Assembly (NCBI GenBank): GCA_963784135.1
Contig: CAWAQG010000004.1
Coordinates: 806,001-870,000 of the forward strand
Source of the DNA: JADFXI01 sp963784135
GTDB taxonomy: Bacteria; Nitrospirota; Thermodesulfovibrionia; Thermodesulfovibrionales; Dissulfurispiraceae
Direction: 5' to 3'
Length of the DNA stretch: 64,000 nt
The number at the start of each line of letters is the position of its first letter. The first letter of the stretch is position 1. Below the pieces are notes generated by a model. The model worked only from the letters and a program-made list of their open reading frames with translations, ran no database searches and was not told where the DNA came from. The translations under genes and the position numbers were made by a program. Positions 25,701 through 33,490 of this stretch are shown in pieces.

Positions 25701-27358
25701 ACGGTCACGGTATTGCTGTCACCACTGGAACAACTCGGCGTGTTCCATAGCCCGTCAGTCATGAGTATCACAAAATTCTTTGCGCAGGATGTCAATACGC
25801 ATGAGCCGGAGCTGTTGCATTCATACAGGGGATTTCTCCACTCGTCTGTGGTGTCTGTGCTTCCGGTCATGACCGAGAACCCTCCAAACTGAGGTGTGCT
25901 TTGCCCAAAATAGTTCAAGGCATCCCAAAATACAGGGCCTGTCGGCGTGCCACCCTCAGGCGCCACTGTATTGACGGCAGTAATTAAGTTCTCAAAGGGA
26001 TAGGAAGCTGAAATGGTGTTTGATCCGGTGGTAAAATCGCCTATGTAAACCTTTCCATTTGGATTCACGCCGTTATCGTTTAAAAACATAACTCCCATTC
26101 TCGGCGGCACGGGAAGCTGCTCGAATTGATAGGCAAGACTCTGGTTAATTCTGGTCCATGGGACGAGTACCTGGGTGCCGTCACTGGTGCCCAGTATGCA
26201 ACCGTTTGAGGTGCATATGCTGCCTACGTATCCACTGGCGCCCATACCGGAATTCTGCCATAGCTCAACATCGCAGCCACTTGGATTAAAATTGTTGGTG
26301 CCGGTGCAGGTTATTGGGGACCCGCCGGTAACAGCCCATTGCACCATGTCAATCTTGGACATCTCGTAAAAGTTAAGACAGTTGCCGGTATAAACGGATG
26401 AGGTACTTGGAAAGTTGCTAAAACCGGAGGCTTTATAGGTCGCGGGGCAAGCGGCTGGTGTGCCGCTTGTCGTTTGCTGCCAGTATTTGCCGGTTGAATT
26501 ATAAGAATAGTTTGCAGTTGGAGTGAAATAGCCCTCATAAGTCGTGGCTGAAGAATACGTGTTAGTGAACGACGGCTGCATATTCTGCCCCGAATAGGGG
26601 AACCAAACCATGCTGCCGCTTATGTCAATTACAAAAAGTATGTTCGGAGCCACAACCGTTGACAGAGATGAAGGGGTATTGCAATAACTGCTGCCTGAAA
26701 TATTTTGAGCAAACGTCGCGGTCACCGTGCAGCTTCCGTTTATCGCGCCGGTAGTATATGTGTTGCCCACAAGGGTGCCGTTGCATCCGCTGACCGATGA
26801 TATGCTGTACCCGGAATTAGGTGTTACCGTAAACGAGGTGCTGGACCCGAGATCTACTGTCTGAGCTGTTGAGGGGCCAATCCAGCCTCCTGTGCCCGCT
26901 GATGGCGTGACAGTAAAGGCCTGAATAAATGTTGCCGTTACGGTGCAGTTTCCTGTTAGCGTACCAGTAGTGTATGTGTTCCCGGACAAGGTGCCGTTGC
27001 ATCCTGCCACCGATGAGATACCATATCCGGAATTAGGAGTTACTGTGAACTCTGTGGAGGAGCCGCTATTAACTGTCTGAGCGGTTGAGGGGCTTAAGTT
27101 GCCTCCCGCGCCAGCTGAAGGCGTGACAATATATGCCGTTGCACAATAATAACAGGCGCCGCCGCTTGTACTGCAGTCCGTCACGCAACTTTTACCTGTG
27201 CCGCAGTTGTTGACAGGGGAGCAGGACCCTGAAGAACCAGTGTGATGAGAACCGCTTTCACAGCCGGAACATTCCGCATAAACAGTTCCGCTGTATGCTG
27301 CGAGAAGACAAAATATCAGTGCGCACAAGCAGAAGCATGATATGATTTTGCTCTTCAT
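22733..27358 (-). CDS. PilY1-like type IV pilus tip adhesin with von Willebrand A domain
   Basis: About 1541 residues. Signal peptide MKSKIISCFCLCALIFCLLAAYSGTVYA; then a Cys-rich stretch, two repeats of an InlB B-like/Ig domain (about 75-225, each ending GNCTVTATF or GSCTVTATF), a VWA domain starting NILFVIDISGSMVW (MIDAS D-x-S-G-S) to about 740, and a PilY1/PilC beta-propeller to the end with LWYYLDPALQ, TVYASANDGMLHAFELG and NLWLYFGTGRFF. The ATG 27358 is used because GGAGG lies six bases upstream; the frame opens at 27379. The two N-terminal repeats are an addition to the plain PilY1 layout. It heads the minor-pilin operon and is expected at the pilus tip or outer membrane. Confidence 0.88.
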   Translation of the reverse strand: MKSKIISCFCLCALIFCLLAAYSGTVYAECSGCESGSHHTGSSGSCSPVNNCGTGKSCVTDCSTSGGACYYCATAYIVTPSAGAGGNLSPSTAQTVNSGSSTEFTVTPNSGYGISSVAGCNGTLSGNTYTTGTLTGNCTVTATFIQAFTVTPSAGTGGWIGPSTAQTVDLGSSTSFTVTPNSGYSISSVSGCNGTLVGNTYTTGAINGSCTVTATFAQNISGSSYCNTPSSLSTVVAPNILFVIDISGSMVWFPYSGQNMQPSFTNTYSSATTYEGYFTPTANYSYNSTGKYWQQTTSGTPAACPATYKASGFSNFPSTSSVYTGNCLNFYEMSKIDMVQWAVTGGSPITCTGTNNFNPSGCDVELWQNSGMGASGYVGSICTSNGCILGTSDGTQVLVPWTRINQSLAYQFEQLPVPPRMGVMFLNDNGVNPNGKVYIGDFTTGSNTISASYPFENLITAVNTVAPEGGTPTGPVFWDALNYFGQSTPQFGGFSVMTGSTDTTDEWRNPLYECNSSGSCVLTSCAKNFVILMTDGLWNTPSCSSGDSNTVTVGGVKYSKSDPAVPAYQMHKGFTNGPTGVSSNVSAVYTIGLFLSATGQSDADDGVLALENIAMYGSFNQTGYTWPAGTSGYPATKCTSAETTAQGCPSSPLAQGSGCTPLPAVSSDWSTGGNGLPDTFFDTSSAADIQSDIYNAVLDALRRAASGTAASLLTTSQGSGSILSQAVFYPQRQFGSTVIDWTSELQTLWYYLDPALQSSVIMENDNNTSTQDILNISGTAPPGDYVLNFRFDTTQLQTVVDRCTFDGSGNCSNTSGSYINTANIGNVDALWQAGSLLWARNAVSSPRTIYTTLDLKTLTSFTGFSPSPSSAVQSLLQASNAGSANNIINYVQGIDQTGFRNRTVTIGSANGVWKLGDIVDSTPKVEGASPLNQYNLQVPQGYGDTSYGQYIGSFDYLTRNTVYASANDGMLHAFELGTLNVSTANTVQKAILCDDTSGKGNCQGSLGSIAANLGSEQWAFIPNNALPYLTYMTNPNYCHLFYVDGPLYLFDASINKLANCQATNYYDCPKQTSIPGNQLALNETSWQSVLIGSMGMGGASTYSGASCNTVAGLTNQCVISPLANGGLSSYFALNVTEPLSPSLMWEFSNPALGFTMAGPAVVRISSTTVSGSNTVPVNTTNGHWFAIFASGPTGPIDSTSSQFLGRSDQDLQLFIVDLATGALLRTIDTGIPNAFAVSDFNSSVDTDRWNSNSSGFYQDNVFYVGYVKQCPSTNTSCTDTTWTNGGVLRVMTKENPDPNQWVVSKVIDDIGPVTTSVTKLQDTTNGNLWLYFGTGRFFFKTSSGIDDPTNQRDIYGIVEPCYNDSSKYVNTMDPACTSSVSSSALTNRTTDNSTAAAAPAPGWYINLALSSGTSLAERVITDPLASPNGVVYFTTFAPNSDLCAFGGSTYLWAVGYNTGTSGIDVTPPGSSTTQTKLVSSLMVGKALMQVSTGSVTQENLATAFASGRRSSAITGQPPKGQGLTVMINPQPIKQIMHIKER

Positions 27359-27384
27359 TAATACCTCCGGCTTTATCATATTAA

Positions 27385-27693
27385 TTACATCGTGATTTTC
27401 AAAATCTTAGGCGTTAAATTATTCCCGCATTTTGATGCGTCTATCTTGAAAGTAACTCGCTTGCCGATCATGCCGGGGTTCAACCCTGCAGAGCTGTCAA
27501 ATATGAAATTATGTCGTCCCTGGCAACTTTTAGACTGTACGTAAATAGTTACCACATTTGATCCGTGGTTGATAGCACGCACTATCCCTTTTAACGAAAG
27601 CTCATCCGTTGCATAGGAAGCAGATATGCTCAACAGAAAAAATATTATCACCACTGCCGCTATCTTTACGCCACAACGCCTTCTTTCCATCAT
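27385..27693 (-). CDS. Small exported protein heading the pilin operon
   Basis: About 102 residues: a basic start (MMERRRCGVK), a signal peptide (IAAVVIIFFLLSISASYA) and a mature part of about 75 residues with an OB-fold look (LSLKGIVRAINHGSNVVTIYVQ, GKRVTFKIDASKCG) and two cysteines. The ATG at 27693 has GAGG five bases upstream; a GTG at 27699 overlaps that site and is less likely. The stop lies 26 bases before the PilY1 start, so it is probably the first gene of that operon. No family recognised. Confidence 0.6.
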   Translation of the reverse strand: MMERRRCGVKIAAVVIIFFLLSISASYATDELSLKGIVRAINHGSNVVTIYVQSKSCQGRHNFIFDSSAGLNPGMIGKRVTFKIDASKCGNNLTPKILKITM

Positions 27694-27709
27694 AGCCACC
27701 TCGCAATGA

Positions 27710-27830
27710 ATCTCCCCGTGGCAAGACCACGGGGTATCTAAAAACTAAAACCTTATTTCCTGTCATTCCCGCTTGTCGGGAATCGCTTTGCTCAGTTCAA
27801 AAAAAGATTCCGGACAAGCCGGAATGACAG
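27710..27830. repeat. Composite palindromic repeat, right partner of the inverted pair
   Basis: A perfect hairpin CCCCGTGG-CAAGA-CCACGGGG (27714-27734) is followed by a REP-like double palindrome (27761-27830). It is the inverted counterpart of 19933-20053, 7.66 kb away. The rest of the 379-bp gap 27700-28078 is A/T-rich with no gene I can support, and ends with the repeat at 28010-28074. Confidence 0.8.
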
Positions 27831-28009
27831 GCGTCCGGTAACCCTGTAGCAAACCACAAGGGATTATCAAATTTAAATATAAACAGTTATTAATCAAAAA
27901 GCAATTTCTATACCCGAAAGCTAAATAAAGTTTACCATTTAAATTCAATCTGATAGCTGCAGCAGGAGCAAATGATTATGTAATGAGTTACACAGAACTA
28001 TGTAAGGCA

Positions 28010-28074
28010 GGTCATAGGTCATAGGTTATAGGCTTGTACCTTTAAATATTACCTGTGACTTATTACCTATGACC
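28010..28074. repeat. GGTCATAGG-type repeat, foldback form
   Basis: GGTCATAGGT words at the left and ACCTATGACC at the right are reverse complements, giving a long imperfect hairpin just downstream of the response-regulator stop at 28079. It could serve as its terminator, although no U-run of normal form follows. Confidence 0.6.
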
Positions 28075-28078
28075 CCTT

Positions 28079-29431
28079 TTATAGCCTGTATTCCTTAATC
28101 TTGGTAAGCAATGTCTTATAACTTACTTTAAGTATTTCAGCTGCCCTGCTCTTATTACCGCCGGTCTGCGTAAGAACGGTTTCTATTCGTGATTTTTCAG
28201 CGGTTTTCGATGCAAATTGGGCAATTGCAGATAAAGGTGCTTCAGCGCCGGGCTGTTCATCTGTCATGCATTCTGCAAAATTGAAATGCTCCGGCTGGAG
28301 CGCCGGCCCGTCGCAGAGGATGACCGCCCGTTCTATAATGTTTTTCAGTTCTCGTGTGTTTCCCCTCCATTCATTTCCCAGGAGCATCCTTTCGGATTCA
28401 GGCGAAAGCTGCGGCGCCTTTTTGTTCATTTCAGATGAAAAAAAACCGATGAAATGTCTTGCAAGCGGAATAATATCCTCCCTTCGTTCTCTCAAGGGCG
28501 GAATAATTACAGGGAAAACATTCAACCGGTAAAACAGGTCCTCCCTGAACTGTCCACTTGAGACCTCTTTTTCGAGGTCTTTATTGCTTGCCGCGATAAC
28601 GCGCAAATCAACATGTACCGTTTTTGTTCCGCCTACGCGCTCAAACTCATTTTCCTGAAGCACGCGCAACAGTTTGGATTGCAATGAGAGTTCCATATCA
28701 CCGATCTCATCAAGGAATATCGTGCCCCTGTCCGCAAGCTCAAACCTGCCCAGCTTAATCTCAGCAGCCCCGGTAAAAGCTCCTTTTTCGTGTCCGAATA
28801 TTTCATTTTCAATTAAATCTTTAGGTATTGCAGCGCAATTAACTGCAATAAAAGAATATTTGGCCCTCGGACTCAGATAATGGATGGCCCTCGCAACGAG
28901 TTCCTTTCCAGTGCCGCTTTCACCAAGGACAAGGACGGTAGTCTTGAGCGGCGCGACTTTATTGATTTTTTCCATTATATTGGTCCATTGAAGGCTCAGC
29001 CCTATAATTTCGGGCATTTTAAGAAATTTTGAGAATTCGTGTTTAAGGACAAGATTCTCCTTATGCAAAGTCTGATCTTCCAGCGCCCGCTTAAGGAGCA
29101 GGAGGAGATGGTCAGGATCAAACGGCTTCGTGATAAAATCGTAAGCGCCTTTTTTTATCGCTTTGACAGCAATTTCAATACTGCCAAAGGCGGTCATAAC
29201 TATGGCCGGGATGAAAGGGGAACCTTCCCTTACTGCCTTCACTATTTCCATTCCGTCCCCATCAGGCAGTTTCAGGTCGGTAATCACGGCGCTGATGTCC
29301 TCACGGGAAAGCGCTTCAAGCCCGTCCCTTACTGTCAGGGCGAGGCGTACAGTATAGCCCTCGGACTCAAGCGTCCTGGCGAGCATGTCCGCCATGCTCT
29401 GCTTATCTTCAACTATAAGAACGCAGGTCAT
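28079..29431 (-). CDS. NtrC-family sigma54-dependent response regulator
   Basis: A 450-residue regulator. Receiver domain 1-120 with phospho-acceptor in VITDLKLPDGDG (D52) and KPF. AAA+ domain about 140-375: Walker A GESGTGKE, sigma54 contact loop GAFTGA, Walker B FLDEIGD and arginine fingers in FREDLFYRLNVF. A Fis-type helix-turn-helix closes the protein (GGNKSRAAEILKVSYKTLLTKI). The usual WPGNVREL is WRGNTREL here. Start ATG overlaps the kinase stop by four bases (ATGA). Targets cannot be told; I found no good -24/-12 promoter upstream of the pilin operon. The kinase, regulator and DsbC-like gene run in one direction. Confidence 0.92.
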   Translation of the reverse strand: MTCVLIVEDKQSMADMLARTLESEGYTVRLALTVRDGLEALSREDISAVITDLKLPDGDGMEIVKAVREGSPFIPAIVMTAFGSIEIAVKAIKKGAYDFITKPFDPDHLLLLLKRALEDQTLHKENLVLKHEFSKFLKMPEIIGLSLQWTNIMEKINKVAPLKTTVLVLGESGTGKELVARAIHYLSPRAKYSFIAVNCAAIPKDLIENEIFGHEKGAFTGAAEIKLGRFELADRGTIFLDEIGDMELSLQSKLLRVLQENEFERVGGTKTVHVDLRVIAASNKDLEKEVSSGQFREDLFYRLNVFPVIIPPLRERREDIIPLARHFIGFFSSEMNKKAPQLSPESERMLLGNEWRGNTRELKNIIERAVILCDGPALQPEHFNFAECMTDEQPGAEAPLSAIAQFASKTAEKSRIETVLTQTGGNKSRAAEILKVSYKTLLTKIKEYRL

Positions 29432-30279
29432 AGGCTATAGGGTAAAAACAGCCGGAACGTGCTGCCCTTCCCTTCTTTGCTGTTCACACTCACACTGCCC
29501 CCATGAGCTAATGCAATCTTCTGCACAAGAGCCAGCCCGATGCCTGTGCCGCTGCTCTTTGTAGTATAAAATGGCATGAATATCTTATTAAAATCAGTCT
29601 CCGGTATGCCTTTACCGTTATCTTTAATACCAATAGATACCCCGTGCCTGCCGGACAGGCCGGTCTGTTCGATATCTATTCTTATTTTATCGCCTGCATG
29701 GACGGCGTTCTGAAGAAGATTTTTAAGGGCCTGTCTGAGAAGTGTCTTATCTCCCCTGATTGAAACAGGACCGCAAGGTGAGAATTTGATTTCGGATGCC
29801 GTATGCCCCATGCTTTTTACAATATCCGTAATGAAACTCACGAGGTCAATCTCCGTACTGCTTATGGGTTCGGATTTTGAAAATTTCAGCAGTTCTTCCA
29901 TGACCCTGTTCATCTCTTCTATTTCCTTTAAAATTGCCTGGACAATCTCCTTCCTGTCATCCGCATCATCAAGCCCTTTAAGGAGCAGCTTCGCATACCC
30001 TGCAATAACGCCCATGGGATTCCTGAACTCGTGGGCAATACCTGCTGACACCTCCCCAAGGGCGGCAAGCCTCTCCTTTATTATGAGCTGTTCTTTAAGA
30101 GAGCTTATCTCGCCGCCGAGCGCACTAAAAGCGCCCATGACCGTATTCATTTCAATAGGTTCGGCTTCCTGTGTTTTTTTTCTGAAGAGGCGGGGCAAAT
30201 AGACGGCAAGAAAAAAGAGTACAAGTAAAACAACTGAGGCCGCTAATAAGACAATCAGCGTCTCCTGGTAAGCTTTCAT
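29428..30279 (-). CDS. Sensor histidine kinase partner of the NtrC-family regulator
   Basis: About 283 residues from ATG 30279. One membrane helix (about 8-27) with almost no periplasmic part, then HisKA with GEVSAGIAHEFRNPMGV (phospho-His), N box LLQNAVHAG, G1 DNGKGIP and G2 SGTGIGLAL. There is no PAS or sensor domain, so input may come through the membrane helix or a partner. The frame extends to 30366, but its first 29 codons are read from the palindrome-framed element A, and the element's arm lies directly before the ATG, leaving only a weak AGG as ribosome site. The last residues (PYSL) overlap a TATAGG-type repeat at the junction with the regulator. Confidence 0.85.
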   Translation of the reverse strand: MKAYQETLIVLLAASVVLLVLFFLAVYLPRLFRKKTQEAEPIEMNTVMGAFSALGGEISSLKEQLIIKERLAALGEVSAGIAHEFRNPMGVIAGYAKLLLKGLDDADDRKEIVQAILKEIEEMNRVMEELLKFSKSEPISSTEIDLVSFITDIVKSMGHTASEIKFSPCGPVSIRGDKTLLRQALKNLLQNAVHAGDKIRIDIEQTGLSGRHGVSIGIKDNGKGIPETDFNKIFMPFYTTKSSGTGIGLALVQKIALAHGGSVSVNSKEGKGSTFRLFLPYSL

Positions 30280-30281
30280 TA

Positions 30282-30468
30282 CCTGAAATTCAGACAGTAC
30301 GGGGTTGTTTTTCTGCAGTCGAGCGCCTGGGTCATCAGCAGTGAGCGAGTAACGCCGAGCCCACATATAGAACTGGAACAGAAATTATGCTCAGTATAGA
30401 CAGCAGGGCCGGCACAGCGGACTATTCGCTCGCAAAGAAAAATTACCCCGTACTGTCTGAATTTCAGG
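30282..30468. repeat. Palindrome-framed element A
   Basis: Perfect 24-bp inverted arms (30282-30305 and 30445-30468) enclose about 139 bases. The interior has CCTGGGTCATCAGCAG, then GAGTAACG, then CCCACATAT, and ends GCAAAGAAAAATT. Elements B (53046-53215) and C (53767-53939) share this interior pattern but have quite different arms. It lies between dsbC-like and the kinase gene, five bases after the former's stop. Confidence 0.75.
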
Positions 30469-30472
30469 CTCA

Positions 30473-31258
30473 TTACCTCCCATCGATAAGCTCGATAAGC
30501 TTATCTGCCGGCAGCGTTCCTTCGTGCACAGTCCCATCAGGGAGCACCAGTGTCGGGGTGCCAAAAAATCCGAGCGATTGGGCAAGTTTTATATTGTCGT
30601 CAATTTCCTTTGTGCCGCAGTTGTCCATGCTGATAGGTCTGCCTTCAAAATTGTCCTCCATCATTTTCAATGATTTCTTGCATTCTATAGCATTGGCCTT
30701 CAAGTAAGCATCTTTATGCGCAGGCAGGGGGTACAATTTTATGTAGAAAGCAATATCTTTCCTTTCCTCCACCACCTTTTTCATCTCCTTGTCGAGTTTT
30801 GAGCAGAACGGGCAATCCGGATCGGTAAAAACAATTACTTTCTTCTGAGCGCCTTGGCTGCCGAGTACCAGGGCATTGCCGAGGGGGATCTTTAAGACAT
30901 CAACTTTCCTGTTGTTCTGTATTTGCTCAATACTTTCCCTTGTCCTGTTGGATGCGTTATCAAACTCAACTATAGGCCCGGCTATCATAAATTTCTTTGA
31001 AAAATCCGTATAGAAAATGCCTTTCCTGCCTTTATCTTCAATGGTGACTTCCCATAGTCCTTTAACCGGACTCAATTGGATACCGATAATTTTTGCGCTG
31101 GAGTTCATTTTTTTGAGCATGCCCACAACATCCTCATTGGTGATTGAATGGCATTTTTTGCAATCGCCGTCACATCCGCTCTCACTGAAAGCGTGGGCTG
31201 GAACTGTATTAAAAAACAAAATCACTGCGGCAAACACTGCGGCAAATCTAATCATCAT
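30473..31258 (-). CDS. DsbC-family periplasmic thiol-disulfide protein with CxxCH motif
   Basis: A 261-residue exported protein. Signal peptide to about residue 23 (AHA-FSESG), a DsbC-type N-terminal region, and a thioredoxin fold from about 125 with active site DPDCPFCSKL (CPFC) and cis-proline GTPTLV. Unusually, the mature start reads CDGDCKKCHSIT, in which CKKCH is a textbook c-type haem binding motif. Proteins of this kind are known from several anaerobes, where the Cys-rich start is conserved, but whether haem is attached is unclear; it could instead bind metal or form disulfides. Start ATG at 31258; the gene may be co-transcribed with the kinase and regulator despite the inserted element. 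Confidence 0.82.
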   Translation of the reverse strand: MMIRFAAVFAAVILFFNTVPAHAFSESGCDGDCKKCHSITNEDVVGMLKKMNSSAKIIGIQLSPVKGLWEVTIEDKGRKGIFYTDFSKKFMIAGPIVEFDNASNRTRESIEQIQNNRKVDVLKIPLGNALVLGSQGAQKKVIVFTDPDCPFCSKLDKEMKKVVEERKDIAFYIKLYPLPAHKDAYLKANAIECKKSLKMMEDNFEGRPISMDNCGTKEIDDNIKLAQSLGFFGTPTLVLPDGTVHEGTLPADKLIELIDGR

Positions 31259-31288
31259 TTATTCACCCTCACAAAAATAATTAAGTTT

Positions 31289-31332
31289 TATAGGCTATAG
31301 GTCATAGGTAAAAATTCCATTACCTATTGCCC
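31289..31332. repeat. TATAGGCTATAGGTCATAGG-type short tandem repeat
   Basis: Tandem 7-8-base words with an inverted tail (TTACCTATTGCC). It lies in the 300-bp gap 31259-31558 upstream of the DsbC-like gene. Confidence 0.55.
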
Positions 31333-31360
31333 ATGCGAGGCTCTTGCAAAAGCCTGAGTT

Positions 31361-31470
31361 TGTCATTCCCGAGGTTTTTATCGGGAATCCACTATCCTTC
31401 AAATGGATTCCCGCCTTCCGCACCCCAGAAAGTCTCCGACTTTCCGGGGATCCGTTCGCGGGAATGACAG
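31361..31470. repeat. Dispersed palindromic element with nested hairpin
   Basis: The outer palindromes are of the CATTCCCG/CGGGAATC type. Nested inside the second one is a separate palindrome, CCCCAGAAAGTC-TCC-GACTTTCCGGGG (31423-31449). That nested unit recurs nearly unchanged inside the nifS-like gene at 46837-46863, so it moves on its own. Confidence 0.7.
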
Positions 31471-31521
31471 ATAAGAATACTTTGTCCTATTGCCTTTCAT
31501 TTACTTTAACCATTTATTTGT

Positions 31522-31550
31522 TTGAATTTCAAGTAACACTTTGTTATAAT
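31522..31550 (+). promoter_or_regulatory. Promoter giving a leaderless scpB transcript
   Basis: TTGAAT at 31522-31527 and a perfect TATAAT at 31545-31550 are 17 bases apart. The ATG of scpB is at 31559, eight bases after the -10 box, so transcription should start at or one to two bases before the start codon. No ribosome site exists. Confidence 0.65.
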
Positions 31551-31558
31551 GTTCCGCA

Positions 31559-32089
31559 ATGGAGGACTTCCTTAAAAAAGCGGTTCTTGAGGCGCTGTTG
31601 TTCGTTGCCGGAGAACCCGCAACCGTCAGCAGCCTTTCAAAGGCAACAGATATCCCGGAACAGGAAATCAAAAAACTGGTGGATGAATTGGCATCCGACT
31701 ACAAGTCGAGGAATTCCGGTATCCTTATAATCGGTATTGCAGAGGGGTACCAGATGGTCACCGATCACGATCATGCCCTCTGGATCAAGCGTTTTAAAAA
31801 CATCAGCCAGTCAAACAAACTCTCACAGCCCGCCCTTGAAACACTCGCTATTATCGCATACAAGCAGCCTGTAACAAAACTGGAGGTTGACCAGTTGCGG
31901 GGTGTTAATTCCGACGGCGCAATCAAGAGCGTGCTCGATAAGCATTTTATTAAAATCGTCGGAAAAAAAGAAACTCCGGGCAGGCCTTTTCTCTATGGCA
32001 CTACGAAGGAGTTCCTGCAGTACTTTGGCCTGCAAAGTTTAAGCGAATTGCCGCCTGTCAGTGATTTTTTAAAGGAGGATGCAGCGTGA
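31559..32089 (+). CDS. scpB: Segregation and condensation protein B
   Basis: A 176-residue ScpB with two winged-helix domains. MEDFLKKAVLEALLFVAGEPATVSSLSKAT and LSQPALETLAIIAYKQPVTKLEVDQLRGVNSD are the family's signatures, and GRPFLYGTTKEFLQYFGLQSLSELP is the standard end. It binds ScpA and SMC to compact and separate chromosomes. ScpA is not next to it in this window. The start is fixed by the family N-terminus; the promoter reads directly onto it. The stop overlaps the LysM gene by four bases (GTGA), so the two are one operon. Confidence 0.93.
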   Translation: MEDFLKKAVLEALLFVAGEPATVSSLSKATDIPEQEIKKLVDELASDYKSRNSGILIIGIAEGYQMVTDHDHALWIKRFKNISQSNKLSQPALETLAIIAYKQPVTKLEVDQLRGVNSDGAIKSVLDKHFIKIVGKKETPGRPFLYGTTKEFLQYFGLQSLSELPPVSDFLKEDAA

Positions 32090-33246
32090 AGCAAATGAAA
32101 CGTTTATACGCAGTAGTGTCCTTTATCATTGTTTTTTCTTTCGCGTCGACATCGGCAGCTAATATCTCCTACACGGTAAGGAAAGGCGATAATCTACAGA
32201 GGATTTCCAAAAAGTACAGCGTCAGCGTATCCGAAATAAAAGAATCCAACGGGCTGAAGTCCTGCAAATTAAGTGTCGGGAAAAAGTTGTCCCTTCCGAG
32301 CTCTGAAAAAAAACACAGGAACAAAGAAGCTGCTCACAATGCAAAAAAATATCCATCCAGGCATTTGGCCTCTTACAGACCCAAAAACGAAATCAGCGAG
32401 ACAGTTCATATAGTAAAAAAAGGAGACACACTAATATCTGTTGCAAAAAAGTACGGGATCACGGTAAATGAATTAAGAAACGCCAATAACCTTAAAAAGG
32501 GCAGATTAAAAGTCGGCCAGCATATCTCAATCAAAAGCAAAAGCCATGCGCCTAATACCTATGTTGCCAGAAAAGGAGATACGGTCCGCAAAGTTGCAAA
32601 GCGTTTCGGGCTTAGCGCAGATGATTTGAAAGAAATAAATGGATTGAAAGGAAACGCCCTGAAGAAGGGCCAGAAAATTTGTCTCGCAAAAAGAAACGCT
32701 GAAATAAAGGAAGACACATCCAAAGCCGACGGCATTTTTGCTGAAAAACCCACTCCGGCTATTGCTTCAGCCCGGCTGGAAGAGGTCAAAGAACTGTCAA
32801 CTTCTGAAGATGTTCTTGCTAATCTCAGCATACAGGAACGACTGGTTCTTTTTGCCAAGAAAATGCTTCACCTCCCCTACCGTTTCGGCGGAAACGGGGC
32901 TTTCGGCATGGATTGCTCTGCTTATGTGCAAAAAGCGTATAGCTTTATAGGACAGAATATCCCTCGCAGCGCCCGTGAACAGTTCAACCTCGGGGAATCC
33001 GTCGACAAAGATGACCTCGCAACAGGAGACCTCGTTTTTTTCAGAACATATGCATCTTTCCCGTCGCATGTGGGGATATACCTGGGGAACAATCTTTTTA
33101 TTCATGCATCTTCGCTTTCAAAAAAGGTAACAATCGACAGTCTTGAAAGCCCGTACTATTTCAGGCATTTTATCGGGGCCAAGCGCATTATCCCGGATGA
33201 CGACGTAGATATCAGCACCGGCGAGCTGCCGATAAAGACAAATTAA
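32086..33246 (+). CDS. Exported peptidoglycan endopeptidase: three LysM domains and NlpC/P60
   Basis: A 386-residue cell-wall hydrolase. Signal peptide to about residue 26, LysM domains at about 27-70, 106-150 and 155-198 (YTVRKGDNLQRISKKYSVS, VHIVKKGDTLISVAKKYGIT, YVARKGDTVRKVAKRFGLS) and an NlpC/P60 domain from about 255. Catalytic residues are Cys in GMDCSAYVQ, His in PSHVGIYLG and His in FIHASS. It likely cuts gamma-D-Glu-meso-DAP links. GTG 32086 has AAAGGAGG seven bases upstream; the ATG three codons later is less well placed. Its last 50 bases are repeated downstream of the stop (see repeat at 33207-33458). Confidence 0.9.
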   Translation: MKQMKRLYAVVSFIIVFSFASTSAANISYTVRKGDNLQRISKKYSVSVSEIKESNGLKSCKLSVGKKLSLPSSEKKHRNKEAAHNAKKYPSRHLASYRPKNEISETVHIVKKGDTLISVAKKYGITVNELRNANNLKKGRLKVGQHISIKSKSHAPNTYVARKGDTVRKVAKRFGLSADDLKEINGLKGNALKKGQKICLAKRNAEIKEDTSKADGIFAEKPTPAIASARLEEVKELSTSEDVLANLSIQERLVLFAKKMLHLPYRFGGNGAFGMDCSAYVQKAYSFIGQNIPRSAREQFNLGESVDKDDLATGDLVFFRTYASFPSHVGIYLGNNLFIHASSLSKKVTIDSLESPYYFRHFIGAKRIIPDDDVDISTGELPIKTN

Positions 33247-33458
33247 TATCATGAAAAACGTATTGTGAAAATTAATATGAAAAATGGATTCCCGCCTGCG
33301 CGGGAATGACGACCACAGACTCCGCCTCATTCTTTTTAAATTTGGAAATAAACAAATAAATAACACCGTCATTCCCGCAGGTAGTAAGCGGGAATCCATT
33401 CCTCCGCAGATATAAGTGTCAGCGAGTTGCCGATAAAGGCAAATTAACCTCTTGAAAA
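33207..33458. repeat. Duplicated 3' end of the NlpC/P60 gene flanking a dispersed palindromic element
   Basis: Bases 33207-33257 (end of the gene and beyond) recur imperfectly at 33408-33458, 201 bp on. Between them, 33268-33401 is a palindromic element whose inverted copy stands at 56730-56903, including the same middle segment around GACCACAGACTCCG and TTTGGAAATAAACAAATAAATAA. After 33458 a single palindrome arm remains. No gene is seen in 33247-33490. Confidence 0.65.
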
Positions 33459-33490
33459 ATGGATTCCCGGAACTGATAATAAATCTTTTT

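Noticed and set aside
27360..27760. Sigma54 (-24/-12) promoter for the pilin operon that the NtrC-type regulator could use
   Set aside because: No TGGCAC-N5-TTGC match with proper spacing was found on the minus strand.
30282..30468. Integron attC site or retron msr/msd RNA
   Set aside because: No GTTRRRY/RYYYAAC core pair, no integrase and no reverse transcriptase in the window; the shared core is described without a class.
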